From: Clarkia xantiana subsp. parviflora
Taxonomy: Eukaryota; Streptophyta; Magnoliopsida; Myrtales; Onagraceae
DNA: 64,000 nucleotides
NCBI GenBank assembly: GCA_036873135.1
Contig: JAPTYO010000020.1
Location: 1,976,081-2,040,080 of the forward strand
Direction: 5' to 3'
The notes below the pieces were generated by a model. The model saw only the letters and a list, made by a program, of their open reading frames with translations, ran no database searches and was not told the DNA's origin. Positions 21,401-30,992 of the stretch are shown one piece after another. The position numbers were made by a program, and so were the translations under genes. Position 1 is the first letter of the stretch. Every line of letters begins with the position of its first letter.

Positions 21401-22027
21401 CTGGTTGAACTTTGTGTCATTCGATTAATTTTGTTATTCAAACAACCTTTATTCAAGTCCTAAATATCAAGACTTAGACTTCATAAGTATACTAGGGGTT
21501 AACAAATTGCTTCAAGATTTTACAAAATAGTGACTGAAGGCTTAATCCCAGTCGAAATACATCCGAATCCAGCTAAATTCGAAACTTGAGGTAAAACTCC
21601 ATCTGAATATTTCCAACTGAAATCACAAAAACAAAAATATTACAATCTAAATTCTAAGGCTACTAGTCTGGTTGAACTTTGTGTCATTCCATTTACCATG
21701 TTATTCAAACAAACATTATTCAAGTCCTAAATATCAAGACTTAACTTCATAAGTATACTGGTTAACAAATTGCTTCAAGCTTTTACAAAATAGTGACTGA
21801 AGGCTTAATCACAATCGAAATACATCCGAAACCAGCTAAACTCAATAATAGAGGTAAAACTCAATCTGAATAGTGTCAAGAATGTAACCTCCAGCCTGAA
21901 CTTGGAAGAGATCCAACAATTGGTTCGTTCATTCATGAAAGCAATCCAACAAATACTTAGGTGCATTCAAATTTGAGAGAAAGAGAGAGCAAGTACCGAA
22001 AACGCAGCGATGTTGGGAGGATGCCAT
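18444..22027 (-). CDS. CSTF64: cleavage stimulation factor subunit CSTF64 (CstF2)
   Basis: Nuclear RNA-binding subunit of the cleavage stimulation factor, which binds the U/GU-rich element downstream of poly(A) sites. Nine coding exons: 22027-21997, 21355-21277, 20654-20480, 19955-19922, 19836-19607, 19527-19450, 19309-19274, 19192-18698, 18581-18444. They sum to 1,296 nt and join in frame to 431 residues. Domains: an RRM from MASSQHRCV, with RNP2 VGNIPY and RNP1 KGYGFCEY (residues about 8-95); a Gln/Pro-rich region with the hinge ([39 protein letters not shown]); a long Pro/Ser/Gln linker; and the conserved C-terminal domain ([20 protein letters not shown] to the stop). The intron between exons 8 and 9 has a GC donor. 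Intron 1 contains a tandem duplication that copies the exon 2 acceptor. Intron 2 has a 41-bp tandem duplication near 21130-21210. Confidence 0.93.
21349..21875 (-). repeat. tandem duplication of about 259 bp in CSTF64 intron 1
   Basis: Copy one starts at the exon 2 boundary (tttccaactgaaatcac, about 21351) and copy two at about 21610. Both contain ggttgaactttgtgtcat and atcaagactta blocks in the same order. The second copy carries a duplicate of the 3' splice site (TTTCAG then TTGGAAA on the minus strand), forming a decoy acceptor. Confidence 0.8.
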
Positions 22028-22621
22028 TAAATCAAGCGCAGGAAGGGCGGGAGGAGAAGGTGAAGCTCAGCTCCATCTTCTTCCTTCTCCACATCCAATT
22101 GATTTTTGGTCACTTATTGAGCGATTCTCCTCGCGGCTTCGCTCCCTTTGAATTGAAGATGTTGTACAACAGTAGAACGTAACCTCTACGAGGGAGAAAC
22201 GAAGAACGGATAGCAGTGACTGGTTGAGCTGAAAGTTGAAGTGGCGTATTCAGCGGAATCGCAGCAGACACTGTAAATTCTCCACTAAACGAAGCTCTTC
22301 GGATTTGCTCCGCCGTGCCGGAACAAGCTAAATATATGAAACTGTTCAGAGAGAGCCGATGACACTATATTTTATTTTTTAGCGACGGAATATTATTAGG
22401 CTGAACACGGGCCGGAATTATTATTATTATTATCAGGTAAATGTATGGGTTTGTTGGGTCCGAGCCCAATTTTATTTATAAAAAAAAAAACTCCCCACCT
22501 CGGATTTTTGTAATTCGAATGGACTCGGGTCATCTCAAAATTTACACTTTTTTAGAAAAATCACATCATTATTTTCTAATACATATCAAAATTCAAATTC
22601 TCATACCAATCACATACACAC

Positions 22622-23476
22622 TGTTGCGTCCGGATTGAACAGAGTCGTGGGACGCGTCTATTTACGTAGCTGTGCGGGCCGTAACCCTTCCGTCAGGAGG
22701 AGGTTGGGCCACTGACGAGTGTTCGGACTTGCTCCCGCGTGAGGTCTTGTGTCTCGGAAAGGTTGTGACTCGGCAAGGTTGTGATCCGGCAAGGTTGTGA
22801 CCCGGCAAGGTTGTGACCCGGCAAGGTTGTGACCCAGGGAAGATGTGACTCAGGGCGGATGTGACTCGGGGCGTCGGAACCTGCACTAAGGACCAATGCT
22901 AGCACGGAGAGGGGGGGTGGTGCTAGCGGAGCCCTCTCCGATGCTTAAGTCACTATAGTGGCAAAAAGGTAATTTCTAGAGAGAGAGAATTTCTAGAGAG
23001 AAGTCAGAGCTCAAAATACCAAAGTTGGGCAATTGAGAGAATGTGTGAAAATGGGTGGCCAAGACCTCCTATTTATAGGCTTTCTTGGGACCGGACCCGG
23101 TTTTAAAGCGGTTTGATGACGGTTCAAGAACGTGCGGTAACCGTCATCCTTGTTGGTAGTACGTGAACTTGACTTCTCTACGCGTAACGGTAATCGCGGG
23201 TACGGAAATAGCGCGATACCCGTAAGGCAATCCGGACCTCGTCGAATTTGGGCAATTCGGCGAGGTCCGAATTGTCACGCAACCCGGACCTCCGGATTGT
23301 GAGCAATCCGGAGGTCCGGATTGCCACAACCCGGAGGTCCGGTCCGGACGCGCGTAAACGCGCCTCCGGACCGTTTTGATACTGTGGGAGATGTTTTTTA
23401 AACCGAGATGTAATTTTTGACGTGTCGACGAGGCCCGAAACGTAAACACGAACCCGAATTGGACACTTATCCATCA
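22622..23476 (-). repeat. 3' LTR of the LARD-like element
   Basis: On the minus strand it starts TGATGGATAAG and ends GGACGCAACA. It holds a TATA box (plus-strand tatttatagg near 23069-23079), a 16-bp tandem array of ggcaaggttgtgaccc (about 22760-22835), and GC-rich inverted repeats such as CAATCCGGA-GG-TCCGGATTG (about 23304-23323). The other LTR lacks part of this hairpin region. Confidence 0.92.
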
Positions 23477-23489
23477 CTTGCCCCCGAGT
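23477..23489 (-). other. polypurine tract of the LARD-like element
   Basis: On the minus strand ctcgggggcaag directly precedes the LTR start TGATGG. It matches the pattern of the gypsy element at 15316-15326. Confidence 0.75.
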
Positions 23490-24133
23490 CAAGTAACGGT
23501 TTAGAACCTTTCTTGACTCTATTTTAAGTTAGGATACTTGTCCAATTTGAGTTTGACGTTAACCTTTCGGTTTTGATCGTTGGTCGGACGCAAACATCTT
23601 GATTTCGTCCGTCGCTTGATTTTCCGGCCGAAAGGCTTTGTTTCCTATCATCATGGTTAGTGCAATAGGAAGTGTATATGCGCGAATATGATTATCGTCG
23701 GAGACATGAGCAAACGGTAATGCGCTAAGCGAACATGATATCTATCCATATGCGTACATAAGTAATGGTCATGGCAAGATTGTAATTACGCAATGCAAGA
23801 AATATAAGGCGTACGTTTCTAAAATGACTAAGTGATTACCGAATCATGAATCATGCGATTGCAACATACGTGTATAGTAATGGATTTGATACGTGCAATG
23901 TCAAGACATGCATAGGAGTAGATATTTTAAGAGGAGAGGGTAGAGTGTACCGTAGGGGTCTAGTCTTGAGTGTAGGTAAACTAATCCTTTGATCCTTATC
24001 CACAAAGCATCTCTTTGGGATTAGTAAATACACACATCCCCATTTATCCTTCCAGCACCCTAGGAGTTCACCATTCCACTCCCTTTGCAGGTAATTCATT
24101 CATCCTTTCCCGAAATTGCTTTTGTGCTTTAGA

Positions 24134-24440
24134 GTTTCTTCGCCGTCGTGGAGCTTAGATACGTTTTGACAGTTTCGAGTCTGATTTTTTGCTTGTTTTT
24201 GGAAGTTGACACCACCATTCGACTCGGTTCGTCCCAAGGATTCCAACGCCACCTTCGGAGCCTCCAGAAGCCACCGGACGCGCCCTCACGCGCCGCCGCG
24301 AGTGGGGCGTCTTCGCCGGAGCGTGTGGGCCACGCGCCGCCTTCCCGACCTCGCCTCGTTGCGGTCCTTACCTTCCCGGAATCGTCTCGACGAGGGGAAT
24401 CCATTGGGATACTTTTCGTCACGTTTTGAGGTAGTTTAGA
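24134..24440 (+). other. GC-rich island inside the LARD, possible captured exon
   Basis: About 300 bp of GC-rich, CpG-rich sequence stands out from its AT-richer surroundings. On the plus strand (antisense to the element) it holds 77 and 93 codon open frames rich in Ser, Arg and Pro, ending near a possible donor (gaggtagttt, 24429). It resembles a plant 5' UTR/first exon in composition, but I recognise no protein. It could be captured host sequence or a degraded antisense gene like the one in the gypsy element. Confidence 0.3.
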
Positions 24441-24920
24441 AACCCAATTTTAAAAGATAGCTTCGACTTGACTTTGAATGTCGCCGGATTGTTGTTCGTT
24501 TGAGCTATTTTTCGTTGTTGATGTATGAAACTGCTTGTTGATGCTCGTATGTCGAATAATTGCTGATTGATTGTCGTTACTATCGCCGTTAGTTCATAAC
24601 TTAGATGATTTTCACTCCCGTGGGTAGTTGAGGTAGAATTCCCCGTTCGGACATAGTGCCCTCGTGTCTTTGTGTAGGAGTTTTTGGTCGGTATGCATGA
24701 TTTTCCTTCTTGGCGGGTTTTTGGTTGACGGGGGTTGCCCAGTAACTTTAGGCATAGTTACTTGTCGTCTTGATGCCTTAGAGAAACATTTTCCTTAAGC
24801 GTTGCCACGTTCGATTCTTACGGTTCGTCGCGTTAATCCCCCGTTTACATGATGGCCCCTTAGGATGTTAGTCCCTTCCTTAGTATGTACCAATTTTACT
24901 ATGTGCGTGGGACTTGGTCA

Positions 24921-25206
24921 CGTGCGTTGATTTTTGATACACGCGTTGACTTTGATACGCGCATTGATGTTGAGGCGCGCGTTGATGTTGATACGCGCGT
25001 TGATGTTGATACGCGCGTTGATGTTGACACGCGCGTCGATGTTGATACGCGCGTCGATGTTGATACGCGCGTCGATGTTGATACGCGCGTCGATGTTGAT
25101 ACGCGCGTCGATGTTGATACGCGCGTCGATGTTGATACGCGCGTCGATGTTGATACGCGCGTCGATGTTGATACGCGCGTTGATGTTGATACGCGCGTTG
25201 ATGTTG
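24921..25206 (-). repeat. 18-bp tandem array, about 16 copies
   Basis: Copies of gatgttgatacgcgcgtt, with C/T variation in the cg-t step. Because 18 is a multiple of three and the unit lacks stops, long frames open on both strands (24885-25281). These are repeat artefacts. Two further copies occur at 26046-26085, beyond the next array. Confidence 0.93.
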
Positions 25207-25364
25207 AGCGTCAGGTATAAACTGTTGGTTATTGCCTGCAAGTATGCTAAAACACTTAGAAAATATTTAAACGATATCTAACGCTTGTTACCATAGATGT
25301 CGTTGTATGAGCTTTGTCGATGGGCGTCGTAGGTGTGCTTAGGGGACATAGCTACTCGTTGTAT

Positions 25365-26044
25365 GCAACCTTGTCGACATGTATGTGCGTATATGGGAAT
25401 ACTTAGAAAATATTCTCCTCTTGTCGACATGCATCCTTGTCGACATGTACGTACGTACATGGAAACACTTAGAGAATATTTTCTCCTTGTCGACATGCAA
25501 CCTTGTCGACATGTATGTACGTACATGGAAACACTTAGAAAATATTTTCTCCTTGTCGACGTGCATCCTAGTCGACATGTATGTACGTACATGGAAATAC
25601 TTAGGAAATATTTTCTCCTTGTCGACTTGCATCCTTGTCGACATGTATGTACGTACATGGAAACACTTAGAAAATATTTTCCCCTTGTCGACATGCATCT
25701 TTGTCGACATGTATGTACGTACATGGAAACACTTAGAAAATATTTTCCCCTTGTCGACATGCATCCTTGTCGACATGTATGTACGTACATGGAAACACTT
25801 AGAAAATATTTTCCCCTTGTCGACATGTATGTACGTACATGGAAACACTTAGAAAATATTTTCCCCTTGTCGACATGCATCTTTGTCGACATGTATGTAC
25901 GTACATGGAAACACTTAGAAAATATTTTCTCCTTGTCGACGTGCATCCTTGTCGACATGTATGTACGTACATGGAGACACTTAGAAAATATTCTCCCTTT
26001 GTCGACATGCATCCTCGTCGACATGTATGTACGTACATGGAAAC
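25365..26044 (-). repeat. 66-bp tandem array, about 10 copies
   Basis: Each unit has two gtcgac sites, the palindrome TGTACGTACA and an aacacttagaaaatatttt block. Spacing is 66 bp, except one unit near 25825 that is 18 bp shorter. The 313, 279, 169 and 157 residue frames here (25278-26219 and overlaps) exist on both strands because 66 is divisible by three, so I do not call them genes. Confidence 0.93.
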
Positions 26045-27094
26045 ATGATACGCGCGTTAACTTTGATACGCGCATTGATGTTGAAGAGGTTGCCCCCCTT
26101 GCTCGATGCTTGTTACTTGCTGCACGAAGACTAATAAGTCTTGTATGGGGCGTTTGTTGCATAAGCGCTTGAACAAGTGTTGGTGCGTGCTTGCACATTG
26201 ACTGGATTGCTGATAGCACTTTCTAGGATATCGTTGGCTTGCAGTTTCTGTTCTTAGCATAATTCTTGGAAGATCCGACGCAGGGGCGCGTTCCTCGAGC
26301 GATCCTTAGTTCTTTATGCTGAGCATGACCGTGCTAACTCTTTCTTGTGATAAGAGAGATAGAGTTGAGGGTTGTGTAGTGGCGTCTTCTGCCCCCCGGT
26401 CGAGGGACCGGCCCAAGGAGGAGCGTTACTCCTACTGAGGTAAGTGTTTGTTGATAATTCTTTGTTCATGCTTTTGCTTGCATGACATTTCGTCACCTGG
26501 ACATTGTTAAGTGTTGTGATCGCCCCTCTTGGCTAGACTCCAAGGCATGGCGGGATGGGTAGAACATAGGATGTTGCGACTTGCACGTTGTAGATTTTGT
26601 TTGGAGAAGACGGTGGCAACTTCTGCTTGTTCCGCCGAGTCCTGTTAGAGATGATGGCATTCTTTAATCTGTGCCATCTTTTAGATATGTTGAACTCGTT
26701 TCTGAGTCTGTTGCCCCCCGGCTTCTATGCTTGAAGACTTGTTGTAGTTGTTCCTTAGTTGTTGCTTACGACTTGTTCGGTTTGAACTACGTCGTTTGAA
26801 CCTGCTTTATACATAGTAGTTTGCATGATAACTTGTTAGTAATCTTTCATACCGTTATCACTTACTGTGTTTATTGAATGCGGATGACTAGTATCGTAGA
26901 CATAGTCCCTGCGGTCGTGACCGATAGCCACTTCCTGATTGATAAGTTGAGATGTTCTCCTGATTGCCTGCCTGATGCATTATGCATATTGCCCTTCTTT
27001 CCTGAATAGTTTGCCGCTATATGTGTTGCAAACTGCCGAGTATTTTTGCGTATAGCAATATATCTCAACAAGTAGTGTGTTTGAAAAGTGTCAT

Positions 27095-27430
27095 CTTGGC
27101 TAAGCAAGATACTAGTTTATACCGTCTCTTAGTTCCATTCTAAGGCGACGTTGTACAAGACTCGACTTGTAAATTTTATGAGTTTTAAACAGGGAGCGCA
27201 CCTGCCAGCGTGTATCAACCCGCGTTGGGGAGGCATACGTAAGAATATTATTTGAGAGGAGTTATCTTGGCTAAGCAAGATACTAGTTTATACCGTCTCT
27301 TAGTTCCACTCTAAGGCGACGTTGTACAAGACTCGACTTGTAAATTTTATGAGTTTTAAACAGGGAGCGCACCTGCCAGCGTGTATCAACCCGCGTTGGG
27401 GAAGCATACGTAAAAACATTTTTGTTTTTG
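27095..27430 (-). repeat. tandem duplication, period 171 bp
   Basis: Two nearly identical units start cttggctaagcaagatacta at 27095 and 27266. They share caacccgcgttgggg and catacgtaa near their ends. A smaller duplicated block (tgcgtccaggg/aaccatg) follows at 27620-27710. Confidence 0.88.
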
Positions 27431-27758
27431 AAGAAGCATTTTGTGAACCCTAAAAAGCTTGTTGATAAAGTATTTGAGAAAATATTTTGGCATTGAATGT
27501 GATACATCCAAAAAACCGTGTTGACAAAATTTTTTGGAAAGGAGTTTGATACATAAGATATTTGATAAAATTTTTGGCAAAATTTTTTTGGTAAAATGTT
27601 TGAAAAAAATATTTGTGATACATGATTCCTGCGTCCAGGGACCATGTAACACTTTTTTGAGAATATGAATTGTGATGCATGCTTTCTGCGTCCAGGAACC
27701 ATGCAACACGGTTTGAAAACCTGTAGTACGGAATTGTCATCTTAACCAGAGGACTTTT

Positions 27759-28050
27759 GCCGTATAAAACGAACCCTGATGGCGTTCGTAATATGGGAAT
27801 GCCGACTAGACAGAGGACATTCGCCATATAGAGTGCACCCTGAACCGGATATACGCACTTGTTGTAGAGTGGGGCCGTTGTCTAAACAGAGAACTTCCGC
27901 CGTATAAAACGAACCCTGATGGCGTTCGTAATATGGGAATGCCGACTAGACAGAGGACATTCGCCATAAAGAGTGCACCCTGAACCGGATATACGCACTT
28001 GTTATAGAGTGGGGTCGTTGTCTAAACAGAGAACTTCCGTCACTTGAGGG
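27759..28050 (-). repeat. tandem duplication, period 140 bp
   Basis: Two nearly identical units start cgtataaaacgaaccctgat at 27761 and 27901. Both contain gaatgccgactagacagagg and end gagaacttccg. Confidence 0.9.
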
Positions 28051-28204
28051 GTGATCAGCCCCGTATACCCATCCTGTTCTGAATCCAGGGAATGGCTATG
28101 AACATGAGGATTTGCCTCTAACCAGAGATGTCACAGCATGTCCTTTTTTAGAAGTGAACATGGGGCTTGTCTTTAAAAAGAGGATACCACAACATGCTAT
28201 TTTG

Positions 28205-28450
28205 ATAGTAGGCCTTGGCGTTATTCCAAGATTTTTTTTTGTAGTAGGTCGTGGTGTTAATCCGAGACATTGCTTGTAGCTGACGCCCTGAATAGTCGCC
28301 GTTTTGATAATAGGTCTTGGTGTTAATCCGAGACACTGCTTGTAGCTGACGCCCTGAATAGCTGTTGCTTTGATAATAGGTCTTGGTGTTAATCCGAGAC
28401 ACTGCTTGTAGCTGACGCCCTGAATAGTCGTCGCTTTGATAATAAATCCG
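28205..28450 (-). repeat. second 66-bp tandem array, about 3.5 copies
   Basis: Units carrying cttgtagctgacgccctgaa occur at 28273, 28339 and 28405, with a degraded copy before them. This unit is unrelated in sequence to the 25365-26044 array yet has the same 66-bp period. The 139 and 112 residue minus-strand frames are translated repeat. Confidence 0.85.
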
Positions 28451-29383
28451 TAGGTTGTCATTGCGGTATATAAGTTGATTGTGCACATAACTTGATGGCT
28501 TTGTGTTGTCGGCATCTTCTAGAGATAGACGCCTATGTTATGAATGGAGAAATAAACTCCTTGTTGGTGTAGATAACAAATATGTTGGTGTTGAATACCA
28601 TAAATCCCTCCTTGCACACAATGTTTAGCTTGTATTGTTGAAGTAGATTTTTGTGCATAGGTTACTACTTGGCATCATTCCTGAGTAGTAATCGTAGTGT
28701 AACATGTACCTACGAGTAGAGTTGCTTTTGTTAGATAATCGCAATTTTTATAAGTTTGCAAAAGTATGAAGTCATGAAATTTTCTTTTTAGTCATGCATA
28801 TAATAAATGAAGTAAAGGAATTTGATACGAGGATTCCTTGTTTGTGTAGGAAACTTCCCTGATGGCGGATACGATAGGTGTAGATCATGATAGGCATATG
28901 TTAGGTAGAATTGCCGAGCACTTGTCAGCTTGGCGCCCCCCAAGTTGCTTGGCGGTTGTATCGCTGTTTCCTGATTGTTTATATTGTTTCAACTTCTAAT
29001 AGTGCATGATCTGTCCTTGTGTAATGCCCCCGCCTTGTTTATTATTGCGACATGATTTTTAGTCTTGCGCGTATAAAATGCTTGAGACTTTGTGTTGTTG
29101 ACGCGAGGAATATGTGTGTAGTTGTTACTTGGCGTTATTCCAAGGTAATATGCGTCATAATAATGTACCTACGAAAGTAGATTTAACCTTTATTAGATAT
29201 TTAGAGTTCACGCGACGGATTACAAGAAAGTGTCTAGTGAACACTTCTTTTGAAAATTACTGAGGCTAATAAGCATGAGTTATTCTTAATCTTTAAAAGA
29301 TTTAACATAGATATGCGAAAAAGGAGATAAGGAAGATAAAAGGATTGGTGATGTGTTTGACGTCCTCATAGGTGACTTGTTGG
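28451..29383. other. non-coding LARD interior
   Basis: No gene is seen. Two diverged copies of a block with ttacttggc(a/g)t(c/t)attcc, then atgtacctacga, occur at about 28665-28720 and 29115-29185. The rest shows no clear structure. Confidence 0.5.
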
Positions 29384-30109
29384 CTAGTTGATTCTGCCAC
29401 GTGCCACATATTTTCTCAATGCATCTAGCGTGTTGAGCTCTTCAATATCCTCTTTTGGGGATGGACAAAAGTTGATGTCATGCCCCCAAGTTTTACTTTG
29501 CTTGTGTTGTTCTTCAACACCTTTGTCAAAGAAGGCAGTTGTTGACTCAAGTGGGCGGTGAGATTTGTTTTTTGGGAGTGTGAGATTTGCTTCTTCTGTA
29601 TCCATACTCCAAAGATTGTACAAGTCGTCACAATTGGTTCCGTAAGTGACGTTGTTTTTCTGGCGTTTGGCGGTAGGTGGATTATCGTCCGCCGCTTCTT
29701 TTCCTTTGCCCTTTTCTGAAGAGTTGACACGAGGCTTCCCTTGATGCTTATTGCCATGGTCGATATACTTCTTCATTTTTCCTTCTAAGATCAAGTTGTT
29801 TATGTGAAATCTTAGTCCAACACAGCTTTCGGTTTCGTGGCCGTATGCTTCATGATTTTCACACCATTTGCTTTCATCTTCTCCCAGTGGTCCCTTGTGG
29901 AATTTAGAGGGTTTTTTCCACAGCTTGGCTTCTTTTATTTCCTTCAGGATGACAGATAATGGTGTGTTCAAAAGAACACATTTGGCGAGATTGGATTCTT
30001 TGATCCTTTGGGCATTTGACTGGAATAGCCTCTTTTCTTGCGGTTGTCTTTTTTTCCAGGAGACGTGTATCTCCTTTTTAATTATTGCCTTCAAATTTCT
30101 TGTTGTCAA
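29384..30109 (-). CDS. LARD gag-like ORF 2 with zinc knuckle
   Basis: An open frame of 241 codons; the first codon used here is TTG, and the first ATG lies further in. It contains PLSVILKEIKEAKLW and a Tat-type knuckle WCENHEAYGHETESC, followed by a basic helix (ILEGKMKKYID) and Lys-rich sequence. Near the C-terminus a degraded third knuckle-like block appears (GHDINFC...LRKYVARG). It closely parallels ORF 1 upstream, about 60% over the 70-residue core by eye, so the two look like tandem duplicates in different phases. A role in RNA packaging is inferred from family only. Confidence 0.6.
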   Translation of the reverse strand: MTTRNLKAIIKKEIHVSWKKRQPQEKRLFQSNAQRIKESNLAKCVLLNTPLSVILKEIKEAKLWKKPSKFHKGPLGEDESKWCENHEAYGHETESCVGLRFHINNLILEGKMKKYIDHGNKHQGKPRVNSSEKGKGKEAADDNPPTAKRQKNNVTYGTNCDDLYNLWSMDTEEANLTLPKNKSHRPLESTTAFFDKGVEEQHKQSKTWGHDINFCPSPKEDIEELNTLDALRKYVARGRIN

Positions 30110-30942
30110 TCCCGTGATTGGGACGTCATCGTCACTAATAGGTTTTTCCGTCCCTCCTTGTGACAGATGTCAGCATTGTCTTGGCTTGTCCTTGTGGAAG
30201 GACCTTCCTTGTGTATTTTGGATGACTCTGCTTGAGTCTTCTTTGGAGGGTTGTCGCCTTGATCAATGAATTGCTTTAATTTGCCTTTGAGGATGAAGCT
30301 GTTAATGCGGCTACGTAGGCTGACGCAGCTATCGGTCTCGTGGCCGACGACTTCGTGGTTTTCACACCACTTGTCCTTGTCTCTTCCCATTTGGCCTTTC
30401 CTAAAGTTGTTTGGCTCCTTCCACATATTCGCATCTTTCATCTCTCTTAATATCACGGATAGTGGGGCATTCAAAGGAATGTAGTCAACGATGTTTACTT
30501 CTTTTGGCTTCTCAAAACTTCCTTGAAAATGTCGTTTTGACTGAAGCTGACAATTTCTTCTTTGCTGACCGCTTGAGGGTGGTTTTGCTTGATTCTGCTT
30601 TGGGGGTTGTTTCCATGCCTCCTTTAGGTGTAGTATGACTTGATGACTTGTGACTCGAGACTTTGTCCCTATCGTCTCAGCTTGTTCGTTGTTTGGAGGC
30701 AAATGAGGTAACAGGTTGACACCTTTGTACTGGAAGGCTCCTTGGTTGGATGGAGGTGGCTGAGCCGCATATCCTTAGTTCTTTAGAGACTCGTGGAACG
30801 TGAGTAACTCTTCTAACGCCGCCATCATTGCTGGAGTAATGGTAGGCATCGGGTTTGTTCCCGTTCTTTGCTCGCTCTGCGGCATTTCTGCCTGGGATTC
30901 ATTTTCATGTACCTCTTCGGGAGGGTTGTGATCACTCGTCAT
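30106..30942 (-). pseudogene. LARD gag-like ORF 1, interrupted by an in-frame stop
   Basis: ATG at 30942 follows the primer site by 40 nt. The frame encodes an acidic N-terminus, then meets TAA at 30775-30777. The same frame is open again to 30106, with a basic Gln-rich region, PLSVILREMKDANMW, the knuckle WCENHEVVGHETDSC, and a helix FILKGKLKQFIDQG. This is the C-terminal RNA-binding end of a Tat-like Gag, joined to a short N-terminus without the usual Gag core. ORF 2 overlaps its end by 4 nt. Confidence 0.6.
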
Positions 30943-30981
30943 GGTTTCTGCGGAACGGTAGCTTTTTGTTCGAATCACGTA

Positions 30982-30991
30982 GACGGCGCCA
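30982..30991 (-). other. primer binding site of the LARD-like element
   Basis: On the minus strand TTGGCGCCGTC follows the LTR end. It is the same primer site as in the gypsy element at 7671. Confidence 0.85.
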
Positions 30992-30992
30992 A

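Noticed and set aside
25365..26044. CRISPR-like appearance of the 66-bp array
   Set aside because: The whole unit repeats with no unique spacers, in a plant retroelement.
24885..26219. Long open frames on both strands (up to 313 residues) with repeated motifs
   Set aside because: They are translations of 18-bp and 66-bp tandem arrays whose periods are multiples of three and whose units lack stops in several frames. No start context or non-repeat domain supports a protein.
27283..27827. Minus-strand frames of 107-139 residues in the LARD interior
   Set aside because: They cover duplicated tgcgtccaggg blocks and T-rich sequence, with no domain and no link to the gag frames.
28096..28515. 139-residue minus-strand frame with GVSYKQCLGLTPRP repeats
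   Set aside because: Translation of the second 66-bp array; no other coding evidence.
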